From Methylocystis sp. B8 (lineage in GTDB: Bacteria > Pseudomonadota > Alphaproteobacteria > Rhizobiales > Beijerinckiaceae): a stretch of 64,000 nt of DNA. Positions 42,625 to 52,298 of the stretch are shown here, in pieces (position 1 is the first letter of the stretch; each line of letters starts with the position of its first letter). The translations under genes and the position numbers were made by a program. The stretch spans positions 434,001 through 498,000 of the forward strand of contig NZ_VBTZ01000001.1 in the NCBI RefSeq assembly GCF_005771425.1, read 5' to 3'. The notes beneath the pieces were generated by a model. That model worked only from the letters and a program-made list of their open reading frames with translations, was not told the origin of the DNA and made no database searches.

Positions 42625-43650
42625 ATGACGCGAACAGGTGACGCTGCAGCCTTCACGCGCCGGGCCGCAATCGCCGGCGCGAGCGCGAGCCTCGCTTGCC
42701 TTGGCGCGCGTGCTGAAACAACTTCGACGCTGCTCGTCACACATCCCGCGGCGCTGGCGCACGAGATGGGGCCGACTCATGTCGAACGGCCTGAGCGTCT
42801 CCGCGCCATTTTGCGCGCGCTTGAAGATTTGCGTTTCGCGGGTCTTATCCGCGCTGAAGCGCCCTTGGCGCCGCAGGAGGCGCTGCTGCGCGCCCATAGT
42901 TCAGAGCATTTGTTGCGCCTCGCAAAGTCGGCGCCCTCCGAGGAGTATGTGCGCATTGGTCCGGACGTCGTCATGAATGGCGCCACGCATGAAGCGGCGT
43001 TGCGCGCGGCAGGCGGCGCAATCGCCGCCGTCGATGCGATCATGCGCGGCGAAGCCAAAAACGCTTTCGTCGCCATGCGGCCGCCTGGACATCATGCGAC
43101 CCGCAATACGCCGATAGGCTTTTGCTTTTTCAATAACGCCGCCGTTGCGGCTTTGCATGCGCGCGCGGCTCATGGCGCGTCGCGTATCGCTATCGTCGAT
43201 TTCGACGTGCATCACGGCAATGGCGTGCAGGAGATTTTCTGGAGCGACCCGAACGTGCTTTACGCGTCGACGCATCAGATGCCGCTCTATCCCGGCACTG
43301 GCGCGGTGAGCGAAACCGGCGCGCATGACACTATCGTCAACGCGCCGCTCGTGAAGGGCGACGGCGGCGCGCAATTTCGCGAGGCGCTCGCATCGCGCAT
43401 TCTGCCGCGTCTCGACGCATTTTCGCCCGATCTCATTATCTTTTGCGCCGGCTTCGACGCCCACCTACACGATCCGCTTGGCGGATTGCGTCTCGTCGCT
43501 GAGGATTTCAGAGACGTGACTCTGCATGTGATGGAGATCGCCGCGCGCCGCTGCAAGGGACGCATCGTTTCGCTGCTCGAAGGCGGATATCGACCTGAAG
43601 ATCTTGAGCGCAGCGTCACGGCGCATGTCGGCGCATTGATGGGGGCTTGA
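42625..43650 (+). CDS. Histone-deacetylase-family amidohydrolase with Tat-like leader
   Basis: A protein of 341 residues. The N terminus (TRRAAIAGASASLACLGARA) looks like a twin-arginine signal. The HDAC fold motifs are RPPGHHA, DFDVHHGNG, YPGTGAVSE and GFDAHLHDPLGG, giving the zinc-binding Asp-His-Asp set. Relatives deacetylate acetylated polyamines or small amides. If the leader is real, the enzyme works outside the cytoplasm, which is unusual. It is a single gene between ada and hisG. Confidence 0.88.
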   Translation: MTRTGDAAAFTRRAAIAGASASLACLGARAETTSTLLVTHPAALAHEMGPTHVERPERLRAILRALEDLRFAGLIRAEAPLAPQEALLRAHSSEHLLRLAKSAPSEEYVRIGPDVVMNGATHEAALRAAGGAIAAVDAIMRGEAKNAFVAMRPPGHHATRNTPIGFCFFNNAAVAALHARAAHGASRIAIVDFDVHHGNGVQEIFWSDPNVLYASTHQMPLYPGTGAVSETGAHDTIVNAPLVKGDGGAQFREALASRILPRLDAFSPDLIIFCAGFDAHLHDPLGGLRLVAEDFRDVTLHVMEIAARRCKGRIVSLLEGGYRPEDLERSVTAHVGALMGA

Positions 43651-43662
43651 ATCAGGCTGCAA

Positions 43663-44637
43663 TCAGCCAAGCCGCCCTGCGAGCTTGCTCCACAAGGCGT
43701 TCTCCGCCTGAAACACATAATCGAGCCGCGCGCTGGTGACGCTTTTGGCGCCTTGGGAGATCAGCCAGTCCGCGAGCGCCGCGACGGTTTTTGACGGACA
43801 GGAGAAGGTCGCGCAATCTTCGGCCCTTTCATGCACGCTGGCGCCGAAGTTCGCCTCAGCCTCACGCAGAATCTGGTCGCCTAGCCCAGGCAGATTCACC
43901 CGCACGTCGCGTGTCGTGCGCGCTTCTTCTTCCGCGGCGATGCGCGAAAGAATGATGCGCGCCGCTTCGCGCGCCGTTTCGCTCCAGGGCGCCGTCAGAG
44001 AAGCGACGAGATTGGCCTGCGAGCGCAAGATCACCCCGTCCTCGATCACCTTCAGCGCATTCGCCGCGAGCGTCGCGCCGGTTGTGGTGATGTCGACGAT
44101 GAGATCGGCCGAGCCTGCTGCGGGCGCGCCTTCAGTCGCGCCGGAGCTCTCGACGATGCGGTAGTCGGATACATCATAAGCGGCGAAGAAGCGTCGCGTG
44201 GTATTGACGTATTTTGTCGCGACCCGCAGCCCCCGGCCGTGGCGCGCACGAAATTCGTCTGCCACGTCGGCAAGATCGCTCATGTAGCGCACGTCGATCC
44301 AGGCTTGCGGCACCGCGACGACGACATTGGCGGCGCCAAAGCCAAGCGGCGCGAGAAGCTCGACCGTCTTGTCGGCGTCGGCGATCTCCTCGCGCACCAA
44401 ATCTTCGCCGGTGACGCCGAGATGCGCTTCGCCCAAGGCGAGCCGGCGCGTGATCTCGGAAGCGGAGAGATAGGCGACTTCCGCGCCTTCGACTCCGGCG
44501 ACGGCGCCGCGATAATCTCTCGCGCCTCGTCCTTGCGTCAGCTCCAAGCCGGCGCGCGCGAAGAAGGCGGCGGCGTTTTCCTGCAGACGGCCTTTCGATG
44601 GGGAGGCGACGATGAGTTTTTGCACGCGCGCCATCAT
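43663..44637 (-). CDS. hisG: ATP phosphoribosyltransferase catalytic subunit
   Basis: A protein of 324 residues for the first step of histidine synthesis (PRPP + ATP). [38 protein letters not shown] and the PRPP loop in [20 protein letters not shown] fit the family. A HisZ gene lies directly upstream, so this is the hetero-octameric HisG-HisZ form, although the chain is longer than the typical short HisG (about 210-230). Two adjacent ATGs (44637, 44634) overlap the hisZ stop. Confidence 0.9.
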   Translation of the reverse strand: MMARVQKLIVASPSKGRLQENAAAFFARAGLELTQGRGARDYRGAVAGVEGAEVAYLSASEITRRLALGEAHLGVTGEDLVREEIADADKTVELLAPLGFGAANVVVAVPQAWIDVRYMSDLADVADEFRARHGRGLRVATKYVNTTRRFFAAYDVSDYRIVESSGATEGAPAAGSADLIVDITTTGATLAANALKVIEDGVILRSQANLVASLTAPWSETAREAARIILSRIAAEEEARTTRDVRVNLPGLGDQILREAEANFGASVHERAEDCATFSCPSKTVAALADWLISQGAKSVTSARLDYVFQAENALWSKLAGRLG

Positions 44638-45779
44638 GCCTCTCCGGCGTTCGGCAAAAGCCGGTCGATCCAAATTGCGGCGCCGACCGCCGGTATGTCC
44701 GAGGCTGCGCCAAGCGTCTTGAGCAATCGGTCGTAGCGTCCGCCCCCGATCACCGGTTCGCAATCATTGCCGTGACGGGCCTCGAAAACAAAGCCGGTGT
44801 AATAGTCGAGATGGCGCGCAAAGCTTGCGGAGAAGCGCATGTCATTGACCGCGAGGCCGCGTGCGGCGATGGCGCGCGCGCGCGCATCGAAAGCGTCGAG
44901 CGCGGCTGAGAGGTCAAGCTGCGCGTCGGCGGCCAGCCGGCGCATGGCTGCGGAAGCGGACTCGGGCGCGCCGTCTATGGCGAAAAAAGCTTCCGCCAGC
45001 GCGCGAGTCTCGTTGGAAACTGCGGCGCCTTCGGTGAGCGTGGCCTGATCGAGGAAGCGCTCGGCGATTTCCGCCGCGCTTCGCCCGCCAACTGCAGTGA
45101 TGCCGGCGATGGACAGCAAATCTTCAACCAGACGGCGTGCATCTGCGGGATCGACTTTGGTCAACGCCGCCAATACGCCCGACTGATCCGGACCGCCGTT
45201 GCGTCTCGGTGGCGTGAAGATGTCCGCAATCCTTTGACCGCGCGCGTGGCCGGCGGCAAGACGTCGGCGCCAGACTGCGGGAACGTCGAGCCTTTCGAGA
45301 AAGGCGGCGACGAGGCCCGCGTCGCCGATGTGAACATTAAGCGCCGTCGCGCCGGCCGCCGCCGCGGCTTCGAGCGCAGCGGCAAGAATTTCAGCGTCCG
45401 CGGCTTCGCGGTCCTGACGGCCGAAGCTCTCAAGGCCAGCCTGAAGAAATTCGCCGTCGCCGGTCGCGCCATGTTCGGGCGCGCGGAAGATCGAACCCCC
45501 ATAAGCGAACGCCGCCGGCTCGCCCGCTTGAGCGGAGGCGAGATAATCGAGGCAAACGGGGATCGTATATTCCGGGCGCAGGCAGAATTCCGCGCCTGAG
45601 CCGTCGCTCGTCAGATAGAGACGGCCTCGAAAATCCTCTCCGGAGCGATCGAGAAAGACGTGCGCCGGCTGCAGGAGGCGTGGCTCGCAGCGCGCGAACC
45701 CCTCGCGCGCGAAATGCGCAAGGATAGCCGCAAGGCTCACGGCCTGGCGATTGTCTGGCTCGGCTGGCGCAGCGATCAA
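44634..45779 (-). CDS. hisZ: ATP phosphoribosyltransferase regulatory subunit
   Basis: A protein of 381 residues, a HisRS-like paralogue without tRNA ligase activity that activates HisG and senses histidine. [35 protein letters not shown] and the motif 3-like [11 protein letters not shown] are visible. The start is set to TTG 45779 because AGAGGA lies about 9 nt upstream; an ATG at 45839 lies in a poorly conserved leader. It overlaps hisG (ATGA). Confidence 0.88.
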   Translation of the reverse strand: MIAAPAEPDNRQAVSLAAILAHFAREGFARCEPRLLQPAHVFLDRSGEDFRGRLYLTSDGSGAEFCLRPEYTIPVCLDYLASAQAGEPAAFAYGGSIFRAPEHGATGDGEFLQAGLESFGRQDREAADAEILAAALEAAAAAGATALNVHIGDAGLVAAFLERLDVPAVWRRRLAAGHARGQRIADIFTPPRRNGGPDQSGVLAALTKVDPADARRLVEDLLSIAGITAVGGRSAAEIAERFLDQATLTEGAAVSNETRALAEAFFAIDGAPESASAAMRRLAADAQLDLSAALDAFDARARAIAARGLAVNDMRFSASFARHLDYYTGFVFEARHGNDCEPVIGGGRYDRLLKTLGAASDIPAVGAAIWIDRLLPNAGEA

Positions 45780-45977
45780 AGTGCAGATTCCTCTCAAAAA
45801 TTTTGCGCTCTCTTTAGCAACTGCGCAGTTGCAGCGCACCCGATTTTGGGGGAGAGGGTGAAGAAAGCTCGGGGGGAAGAAGACCGACCAGGGCGTTGAG
45901 TTTGGTCAAACGGTTTTGACGAGGCCGGTCCGTTATCTTGGCGAACCGGCCAAATTGCGAAAAAAGGGACAATATTG

Positions 45978-46826
45978 ATGCGCGCCTATCACATGATGGC
46001 CATCGCCGCCGCCATTATTTGGGCGACTCCCGCAAAGGCCGGCTGCTGGCCCAGCGAGAATTTTCCGCTGGCCTGCTGGCTAGATACCTATGGGCTCGCC
46101 TGCGAACATCATCGCGCTCTAACGAGCGCGAAGGCGGTTCAATGGCCGGAGCCGCGACTTTCGATCTATGAGTTCGAAATCGTCGACTGGTGGACCTCCC
46201 ATCCGACAGTGGCCTGTCCGCCGACGAAAACGGTGACGGTCAGCGGCGTCTGGGATCGCGAGACCGGAAAGGCGGAAGAATCGTCGCCGTCCGCCGGGTC
46301 GCGTTACGTTTATTGCAACCGCAATCCGTGGACGGGGCAGGGGCCCAACGCGCCAACATTGTGCAGCGCGCCAGCGAATGATCCGAACCTGGGGCTCCCT
46401 GTCACTTCCGCCATGCTGTCGCAAAGCCAGAGGCAGTCGCTGCTTCTGGCGCAGGAGCCCGTACACACGCGCTGTCAGCAAGTGGAGCCGTCCTCGATCG
46501 GTTCGCAGTGGCTGAAGGGGAACTCGCTGGTTCGCGTCGTCGCCGCTCATCACGAGCACCAGAAAATCGAATGGCGCTTATTCTTTCTCGATTTTTATGA
46601 GTTTGGCCCATGGCACGACGTGACGCCGCCGAAATTGCCCGCGCCAGCGCCCACCTACACAAAATACACGGAGAGGCGCATCGCCACGACCACCCGCCGC
46701 TTTTGGTTGAATAAGCCCGGGCGCTGGCTGGTCATCCCCGTGGCGAAGCCGGCCTCGACGCTTGCTCAGATGAGCTCCCCAGGTTGGCAGGATGACTGCC
46801 CCGGCGCGGTTTTCAACGTGGAATGA
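45978..46826 (+). CDS. Exported Trp/Cys-rich hypothetical protein
   Basis: A protein of 282 residues. The signal peptide AYHMMAIAAAIIWATPAKAG is clear. The mature protein is rich in Trp and Cys (GCWPSE, LACWLDTYGLACEHH) and carries HHEHQK and PWHDV. Six or more cysteines suggest disulfides. No family is recognised. ATG 45978 has AGGGA about 8 nt upstream; TTG 45975 is the alternative. Confidence 0.65.
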   Translation: MRAYHMMAIAAAIIWATPAKAGCWPSENFPLACWLDTYGLACEHHRALTSAKAVQWPEPRLSIYEFEIVDWWTSHPTVACPPTKTVTVSGVWDRETGKAEESSPSAGSRYVYCNRNPWTGQGPNAPTLCSAPANDPNLGLPVTSAMLSQSQRQSLLLAQEPVHTRCQQVEPSSIGSQWLKGNSLVRVVAAHHEHQKIEWRLFFLDFYEFGPWHDVTPPKLPAPAPTYTKYTERRIATTTRRFWLNKPGRWLVIPVAKPASTLAQMSSPGWQDDCPGAVFNVE

Positions 46827-46875
46827 AGAAGGTTTTGCGGAGGCCAGGGCTCGCAGCTCCGACGCAATGCGAGCC

Positions 46876-46904
46876 TTGCATCGCCTGTCGTCCTCTGCCA
46901 CATA
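46876..46904 (+). promoter_or_regulatory. Putative promoter of the SRP RNA gene
   Basis: TTGCAT (46876-46881) and CACATA (46899-46904) are separated by 17 nt and end about 7 nt before the proposed RNA start at 46911. The spacing is ideal, though the -10 is weak. Confidence 0.5.
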
Positions 46905-46910
46905 AGGGCC

Positions 46911-47004
46911 GGGAGGTTGGCGGTGGACGCTTCACTCGCCAACCGGGTCAGGTCCGGAAGGAAGCAGCCCTAACGAGCTTGGGCGGGTCTTCGTTCAGCC
47001 TCCC
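46911..47004 (+). ncRNA. ffs: Signal recognition particle RNA (4.5S)
   Basis: The diagnostic core GTCAGGTCCGGAAGGAAGCA, followed by GCCCTAA, at about 46946-46973 is the SRP RNA apical loop that binds Ffh. The ends GGGAGGTTG and CAGCCTCCC pair, giving a single 94-nt hairpin, the usual bacterial small SRP RNA size. The location just upstream of dnaX is common. The RNA directs membrane-protein targeting with Ffh and FtsY. Confidence 0.93.
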
Positions 47005-47080
47005 ACCTTCGCCCCGAGGGACGCCGGCCAAGCGGCGGGGCGCCGCCTTCCTCTCGGCTGGCCGCGACGAGGAGAGCGAC

Positions 47081-47437
47081 ATGAGCGAGGCGCTTTATCA
47101 CGGCTCCTGCCAATGCCAAGGCGTCGCTTTCGAGGCTTCTCTCGACCTCGACCATACCGTCACCTGCAATTGCTCGCGCTGCCAGCGCCTCGGCTCTGTG
47201 CTGAGCTTCACGCCCGCGACGAAGTTCACGTTACGGCTGGGCGCCGAGGCTTTAAGCGAATATCTCTTCAACACGAAGAAGATCAGGCATCAATTCTGCA
47301 AGACGTGCGGGATCGAGCCTTTCGCCTATGGCGAGGATCGCGACGGTACGCCGATCGTCGCGGTCAACGTCAATTGTCTCGAAGGCGTCGATCCGCGCGC
47401 GCTGAAATCGACCCATTTCGATGGGCGAAAACTTTGA
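47081..47437 (+). CDS. GFA/CENP-V family zinc protein
   Basis: A protein of 118 residues. Zinc ligands are in GSCQCQ, CNCSRCQ and FCKTCG, the classic pattern of the glutathione-dependent formaldehyde-activating (GFA)-like family. Most members have no proven activity. In a methylotroph it might touch formaldehyde chemistry, but many relatives are unrelated. GGAGAG lies about 6 nt before ATG 47081. It is followed closely by dnaX. Confidence 0.88.
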   Translation: MSEALYHGSCQCQGVAFEASLDLDHTVTCNCSRCQRLGSVLSFTPATKFTLRLGAEALSEYLFNTKKIRHQFCKTCGIEPFAYGEDRDGTPIVAVNVNCLEGVDPRALKSTHFDGRKL

Positions 47438-47443
47438 GCCTCC

Positions 47444-49261
47444 ATGAGCGACCAGCTCTTCCTTGACGATTCCGGCGCGGGGACCGCGCCGTCGGCCTAT
47501 CGTGTGCTGGCGCGCAAATATCGACCGAAGACCTTCGCGGATCTGATCGGCCAAGAGCCGATGGTGCGCACGCTCGAAAACGCCTTCGATCTCAACCGAA
47601 TTCATCAGGCCTATCTGCTGACTGGCGTTCGCGGCGTCGGCAAGACGACGACGGCGCGCATCCTCGCGCGCGCATTCAATTACGAACTGCCGGCGCGAGA
47701 CGGCAAGCCTGCGATCAATCAGCCGACGATCCATATGGAGGAGCTTGGCGTTCACTGCCAGGCGATCATCGATTCGCGCCACGTCGACGTGCTGGAAATG
47801 GACGCCGCCTCGCACACAGGCATCGACGACATCCGCGAGATCATCGACAATGCTCGCTATCGCCCGGTGATGGCGCGCACCAAAGTCTACATCATCGACG
47901 AAGTGCATATGCTTTCGAAGGCGGCTTTCAACGGCCTGTTGAAAACGCTTGAAGAGCCGCCGGAGCATGTGAAGTTCATCTTCGCGACGACCGAAATCGA
48001 CAAGGTGCCGGTGACGGTGCGCTCGCGGTGCCAGCGATTTGATCTGCGCCGCATCGACGCCGGTTTGCTCGCCGATCACCTGCTCAATGTCTGCAAGGCC
48101 GAGGGCGTCGCCATTGACCCGGAAGCGCTCGCTATGATCGCGCGCGCGGCGGAAGGCTCGGCGCGCGACGCGCTGTCTTTGCTCGATCAGGCGATCGCTT
48201 ATGGCGCGGCGCATTCCGCAGGCGGCGCGATCGCCGCCGAAGATTTGCGGCTGATGCTCGGCGTCGCCGACAAGGCGCGAATCATCGATTTGTTCGAAGC
48301 GGCGATGGCGGGCGATATCGCCAAGGCCATCGGCATACTCGAAGATCAGTATAATGGCGGCGCCGATCCGGCGCAGGTGCTGCTCGAACTTGCAGAATTC
48401 ACGCATCTTGCCACGCGTCTGAAGCTTGCGCCGGAGACCGCGCAATCGGCGGCTCTAACGCCTGAAGAAAAGCGTCGCGGCGAAGACGCCGCGATGCGCC
48501 TTTCCATTCCGGCGCTTACGCGCGCCTGGCAGATTTTGATGAAGGGCGTCGAGGAATTGCGCGGGTCGCAGCGACCGCTGGCGGCGGCCGACATGGTGTT
48601 GGTGCGGCTCGCTTACGCCTCTGACATGCCGACGCCCTCGGAGGCGCTTCGGCGTCTGGGCGTTACAGAGAATGCGTCGTCGACCGACTCTCGCTCGCCG
48701 TCAGCGCGAAGCGCGGAATCTGCCGGAGGCGGCGCAGCGCCCGTGCGCGGAGGTCCGCGACTCGCGGCGGCGTCACGCCCCGCAGAGCCGTCTCCAGTGG
48801 TGGCTCCAAAGCCGGCGGCGGCTCCAAGAACGGTAATCGAGAGCTTCGACGCTCTTGTGGCGCTTGCCGCGCAGAAGCGAGATATGCGCCTCAAAATCGC
48901 GCTCGAATCCGAAGTGCGGATGGTTCGATTTGAACCCGGACTGATCGAATACGAACTCGCCCCCGGCGGCGCGCGCGATTTGGCTTCGACTCTGATGCAG
49001 AAGCTGCAGGCTTGGACTGGCGAGCGTTGGATGGTTTCGATCGTCGCCTCGGGCGGCGCGCCGACGCTCAAGGAACAACGCGAAGCTGAGGAACTCAAAC
49101 GCCGCTCCTCGCTCGAATCCGATCCACTCGTAGCGAGCGTGCTCGCGCGTTTTCCTGGCGCGCAGATTGTCGCCGTGCGAGGCAGGGATGAAGGCGCGGC
49201 GTCCGCCGAAACGCTTTATGATGACGCGTCGCCACTCGAGGAAGACGACGGAGAAGCTTAA
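47444..49261 (+). CDS. dnaX: DNA polymerase III subunits gamma and tau
   Basis: A protein of 605 residues that loads the sliding clamp. Walker A is GVRGVGKTTTA, Walker B DEVHML, the SRC sensor is VRSRCQRF, and EMDAASHTGIDDIR is the AAA+ signature. The Cys4 zinc module of E. coli is reduced (only HCQ remains), typical of this class. The region after about 400 is an Ala/Pro-rich linker followed by the tau C-terminal fold. Its stop is adjacent to the ybaB ATG. Confidence 0.95.
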   Translation: MSDQLFLDDSGAGTAPSAYRVLARKYRPKTFADLIGQEPMVRTLENAFDLNRIHQAYLLTGVRGVGKTTTARILARAFNYELPARDGKPAINQPTIHMEELGVHCQAIIDSRHVDVLEMDAASHTGIDDIREIIDNARYRPVMARTKVYIIDEVHMLSKAAFNGLLKTLEEPPEHVKFIFATTEIDKVPVTVRSRCQRFDLRRIDAGLLADHLLNVCKAEGVAIDPEALAMIARAAEGSARDALSLLDQAIAYGAAHSAGGAIAAEDLRLMLGVADKARIIDLFEAAMAGDIAKAIGILEDQYNGGADPAQVLLELAEFTHLATRLKLAPETAQSAALTPEEKRRGEDAAMRLSIPALTRAWQILMKGVEELRGSQRPLAAADMVLVRLAYASDMPTPSEALRRLGVTENASSTDSRSPSARSAESAGGGAAPVRGGPRLAAASRPAEPSPVVAPKPAAAPRTVIESFDALVALAAQKRDMRLKIALESEVRMVRFEPGLIEYELAPGGARDLASTLMQKLQAWTGERWMVSIVASGGAPTLKEQREAEELKRRSSLESDPLVASVLARFPGAQIVAVRGRDEGAASAETLYDDASPLEEDDGEA

Positions 49262-49585
49262 ATGATGGACTTCCTGGGCTTGATGAAGCAGGCGCAGCAG
49301 ATGCAGGCCAAGATGGCCGAAGCGCAATTGGAGCTCGAACAGACCGTCGTCGAGGGTGAAGCGGGCGGCGGCATGGTCAAAGTCGCGCTTACCGCCAAGG
49401 GCTCGATGAAAAGCGTCTTCATTGACCCGAGCCTGTTGAAGCCGGAAGAGAAGGAAATACTCGAGGACCTGATCCTCACGGCCCATATGCAGGCGCGCGC
49501 CAAAGCCGAAGAGGCGATGGCCGAAAAGATGAAGGCGCTGACTGGCGGCCTGCCGCTGCCGCCTGGCCTCAAGCTGCCGTTTTAA
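49262..49585 (+). CDS. YbaB/EbfC nucleoid-associated protein
   Basis: A protein of 107 residues. The family pattern is intact: FLGLMKQAQQMQAKMAEAQ, then EAGGGMVKVALTAKGSMKSV and ILTAHMQARAKAEEAMAEKM. It forms a dimer that binds DNA, and its gene nearly always sits between dnaX and recR, as here. Two adjacent ATG codons follow the dnaX stop directly; the first is used. Confidence 0.93.
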   Translation: MMDFLGLMKQAQQMQAKMAEAQLELEQTVVEGEAGGGMVKVALTAKGSMKSVFIDPSLLKPEEKEILEDLILTAHMQARAKAEEAMAEKMKALTGGLPLPPGLKLPF

Positions 49586-49608
49586 TTTTTGCGTATCGCT
49601 GCGCTTCT

Positions 49609-49719
49609 CGCGTCATGGCCGGCCTTGAGCCGGCCATCCACGTGATGACGCCGCCCAACGCTTCCATTTATACGTAACATTCTGGCGTGGATGCCCGCGA
49701 CAAGCGCGGGCATGACGCG
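49609..49719. repeat. Compound palindromic repeat, copy C
   Basis: The outer arms CGCGTCATG (49609-49617) and CATGACGCG (49711-49719) are inverted repeats. The inner arms CATCCACG (49635-49642) and CGTGGATG (49686-49693) pair as well. Each half also has its own GC hairpin: ATGGCCGG/CCGGCCAT and ATGCCCGCG/CGCGGGCAT. The plan equals copies A and B. It lies between ybaB and recR and ends 27 nt before the recR start. Confidence 0.85.
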
Positions 49720-49746
49720 AAACCTCATGAGGCGTTTGATCCGGCC

Positions 49747-50352
49747 ATGGCTGAAAAAGTCGCCGGCCCAGAAATCGAAAAACTCGTGCAGCTTCTAGCA
49801 AAGTTGCCCGGGCTCGGCCCGCGCTCGGCAAGGCGCGCTGTGCTGCATCTCATTCGCAAACGCGAAGAACTGCTGGCGCCGCTCGCTGACGCGATGCGTA
49901 TTGCAGAGGAGCGTATCGTCGTCTGCTCCGTCTGTGGGAATATCGACACGAGCGATCCTTGCACGATCTGTCGCGACGCGCGCCGCGACGCGTCGATCCT
50001 CGTTGTCGTCGAGACGGTCGCTGACCTATGGGCGCTGGAGCGCGCAGGGCTGCTCAATGCGCGCTATCACGTTCTCGGGGGCGTGCTATCGCCGCTCGAC
50101 GGCGTCGGGCCCGACGATCTCGCCATCGCGAGCCTCGTGGCGCGCGTGCGCGCCGAGGAGACTCGCGAAGTAGTGTTGGCGGTCAACGCCACTGTCGACG
50201 GACAGACGACTGCGCATTACGTCGCCGATGTGCTGTCTCCCTCAGGCGTGAAGGTAACGCGGCTCGCCCATGGCGTGCCGGTTGGCGGCGAACTCGACTA
50301 TCTTGACGAGGGCACGCTTGCGGCGGCGCTGGAACGCCGGACAGTCTTTTAG
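49747..50352 (+). CDS. recR: Recombination mediator RecR
   Basis: A protein of 201 residues, the canonical length. The helix-hairpin-helix [13 protein letters not shown], the zinc finger [16 protein letters not shown] and the Toprim motif [15 protein letters not shown] are all visible. RecR with RecO and RecF loads RecA at gaps. ATG 49747 ([10 protein letters not shown]) is chosen; a longer frame from 49687 would run through the palindromic repeat and has no family support. Confidence 0.95.
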   Translation: MAEKVAGPEIEKLVQLLAKLPGLGPRSARRAVLHLIRKREELLAPLADAMRIAEERIVVCSVCGNIDTSDPCTICRDARRDASILVVVETVADLWALERAGLLNARYHVLGGVLSPLDGVGPDDLAIASLVARVRAEETREVVLAVNATVDGQTTAHYVADVLSPSGVKVTRLAHGVPVGGELDYLDEGTLAAALERRTVF

Positions 50353-50370
50353 AGGGCGCTTTCCAGAGAC

Positions 50371-50403
50371 GTCATGGCCGGGCTGGGCCCGGCCATCCAT
50401 GCG
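50371..50403. repeat. Half-element of the palindromic repeat family
   Basis: ATGGCCGGGC-TGG-GCCCGGCCAT (50374-50396) is a perfect 10-bp stem. It is flanked by GTC before and CCATGCG after, nearly identical to the left half of copy C. It lies between convergent recR and the DsbA-like gene and could act as a two-way terminator. Confidence 0.8.
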
Positions 50404-50413
50404 TAGAAATCAA

Positions 50414-51067
50414 TTACTTCGCGGCGGACTTCGATGCGATGATCTGGTCGAGATCGGCGACGGTCATTTCGCCAGTGTATTTGTCGCCATTGATGAAAAA
50501 TGTCGGCGTGGAGTTGACCCCTAATTTTTCAGCAGCGCGGTTACGAACCTTGTTCACATTATCGTAGAGCGCTTGATCTTTGAGAACCGCCTCGAACTTT
50601 TCCTGACCGATCCCCGTCTGCTTCAGGACATTCGCCAGACCATCGAGCGGCTTATCGGCGAAGGCCCAGTTCTTCTGCTGCGAGAATAGAAGATCGACCG
50701 CCGCATCGCGCTTGTCGCCAAGTTGGCGCGCCAGCATGAAGGCCGCTGTCGCCAGCGGATCAAGCGGAAACTCGCGCAGGATGAATTTCACTTTGCCGGT
50801 GTCGATGTAATTCTTCTTCAGCTCAGGATAGACATCGCGATGGAACGCCGCGCAATGGCTGCAGGTCATCGAGGCATATTCGACAATTGTAACGGGAGCA
50901 TTCGCCGAGCCTTCCACAACGTCGGGCAGCGCGTCCGGCGCCATCAACTCCTCGACCGAGACTTTGCCTGCTGGCGACTTCTCGGCGTAAGCGGGCGTTG
51001 CGGCAAAGAGCGCGCATGCGGCAGCCATAAGAAGGAAATCACGACGGGTCGAAAAAGCGAGGGGCAT
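50414..51067 (-). CDS. DsbA/ScsC-type periplasmic thioredoxin-fold protein
   Basis: A protein of 217 residues. The N terminus (STRRDFLLMAAACALFAATP) looks like a twin-arginine or Sec leader. The thioredoxin fold has the active site TCSHCAAFH (CxxC) near residue 71, FILREFPLDPLA and STPTFFINGDKY. DsbA-like relatives oxidise or isomerise periplasmic thiols. The single-domain DsbA_3 form with an inserted helical region is common in alphaproteobacteria. No DsbB is adjacent. Confidence 0.88.
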   Translation of the reverse strand: MPLAFSTRRDFLLMAAACALFAATPAYAEKSPAGKVSVEELMAPDALPDVVEGSANAPVTIVEYASMTCSHCAAFHRDVYPELKKNYIDTGKVKFILREFPLDPLATAAFMLARQLGDKRDAAVDLLFSQQKNWAFADKPLDGLANVLKQTGIGQEKFEAVLKDQALYDNVNKVRNRAAEKLGVNSTPTFFINGDKYTGEMTVADLDQIIASKSAAK

Positions 51068-51163
51068 GTGCAGTCCGTAACTGTTGCGATGCGGGAAGAC
51101 CTTAAACTCTTCAACAAATGTGGCAAATCAAATTTGGGCAGGAACTTGGACGAGAAGCGAAGC

Positions 51164-51367
51164 TCACAGTCCGTGTTTCGGTCGTATGAACCAATAGAGC
51201 ACGCCGATCGCCGCAAGAACGACGCCGAACCAGAAAACCACGTCGCCGATCTGCAGGTCCTTCATAGTATAGCTGAGGACGCTGACAAGCAGCCCGCCGA
51301 TCGCGATCCATAGCGGACGCTGACTGCGTTCGGTCTCCGCCGGCCGCTTCTTCGATAGGTTGGACAA
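51164..51367 (-). CDS. Small two-helix membrane protein
   Basis: A protein of 67 residues with a charged start and two hydrophobic helices (LWIAIGGLLVSVLSYTM and VVFWFGVVLAAIGVLYWFI). Start TTG 51367 is supported by GGGAGAGG directly upstream (GGAG about 6 nt away). No family is recognised. The gene is downstream of rpsD but separated from it by a strong terminator. Confidence 0.65.
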   Translation of the reverse strand: MSNLSKKRPAETERSQRPLWIAIGGLLVSVLSYTMKDLQIGDVVFWFGVVLAAIGVLYWFIRPKHGL

Positions 51368-51484
51368 GCGCCTCTCCCTTGGGCGTTCATTCGCGCAACG
51401 CCCTTTTTCACGTCGCTTGCACGCGGCGGCGGCGTTCTGTGCTTAGACTTCCCGATGGCGCTCTTACAGTCAAGAATTGCGCGC

Positions 51485-51516
51485 AAAAAAACAGCCGCTC
51501 GAAGCGGCTGTTTTTT
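51485..51516 (-). terminator. Rho-independent terminator of rpsD
   Basis: ACAGCCGCT (51491-51499) pairs with AGCGGCTGT (51503-51511) across a CGA loop. An A-run lies on one side and a T-run on the other, so it works in either direction. It sits 20 nt after the rpsD stop. Confidence 0.92.
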
Positions 51517-51536
51517 CCATATTCCTGCGCGCCGAT

Positions 51537-52154
51537 TTAACGCGAATAGAATTCGATGACGAGATTCGGCTCCATCTGCACGGGATAGGGCACTTCCGTC
51601 GCATGCGGCACCCGGATGAGCTTCGCAGTCATCTTCGAGTGATCGACGTCGTAATATTCCGGCGCGTCACGCTCGGCGAGCTGAACCGACTCGAGAACCG
51701 TCACCGCCTGTTTCGAGGCTTCCTTGACCTCGATCACGTCCCCGATTTTCACCTGGTAGGATGGGATGTTGACGCGCTTGCCGTTGACGCGGATGTGCCC
51801 GTGATTGACGAACTGGCGGGCGGCGAAAACCGTCGGCACGAATTTCGCGCGATAGACGATGGCGTCGAGGCGCCGCTCCAAAAGGCCGATCAGATTATCG
51901 CCGGAGTCGCCTTTCATGCGGATCGCTTCCGCGTAATATTTGCGGAACTGCTTTTCCGAAATATTGCCGTAGTAGCCCTTGAGCTTCTGCTTGGCTTTGA
52001 GCTGGGTGCCGTAGTCGGAGAGCTTGCCCTTGCGCCGCTGCCCGTGCTGCCCGGGGCCGTATTCACGGCGGTTGACGGGGCTCTTTGGCCGACCCCAGAT
52101 ATTCTGGCCCAGGCGGCGGTCGAGCTTGTATTTTGCTTCTGCGCGTTTCGTCAC
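51537..52154 (-). CDS. rpsD: 30S ribosomal protein S4
   Basis: A protein of 205 residues. [36 protein letters not shown] and the S4 RNA-binding domain ([38 protein letters not shown]) are standard. S4 starts assembly of the 30S body. The gene stands alone, as in other Rhizobiales, rather than in the alpha operon. Confidence 0.97.
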   Translation of the reverse strand: MTKRAEAKYKLDRRLGQNIWGRPKSPVNRREYGPGQHGQRRKGKLSDYGTQLKAKQKLKGYYGNISEKQFRKYYAEAIRMKGDSGDNLIGLLERRLDAIVYRAKFVPTVFAARQFVNHGHIRVNGKRVNIPSYQVKIGDVIEVKEASKQAVTVLESVQLAERDAPEYYDVDHSKMTAKLIRVPHATEVPYPVQMEPNLVIEFYSR

Positions 52155-52298
52155 TTTGACTGTCGTCCTCTATGATCGCGTTGGCGCGAGAGAGGCGACA
52201 GGACGAAAATCGCCCGGAGCCTTGCGCTCGGAGCGTCGTCCAAGATCGCGTCTCTCGCTCCCCGTCAGCGCGGGGGCCTCGAGAACGCGCCCTCCTCT

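Noticed and set aside
49687-49746. Extended RecR N terminus
   Set aside because: Those codons run through the palindromic repeat; the canonical RecR start is at 49747.
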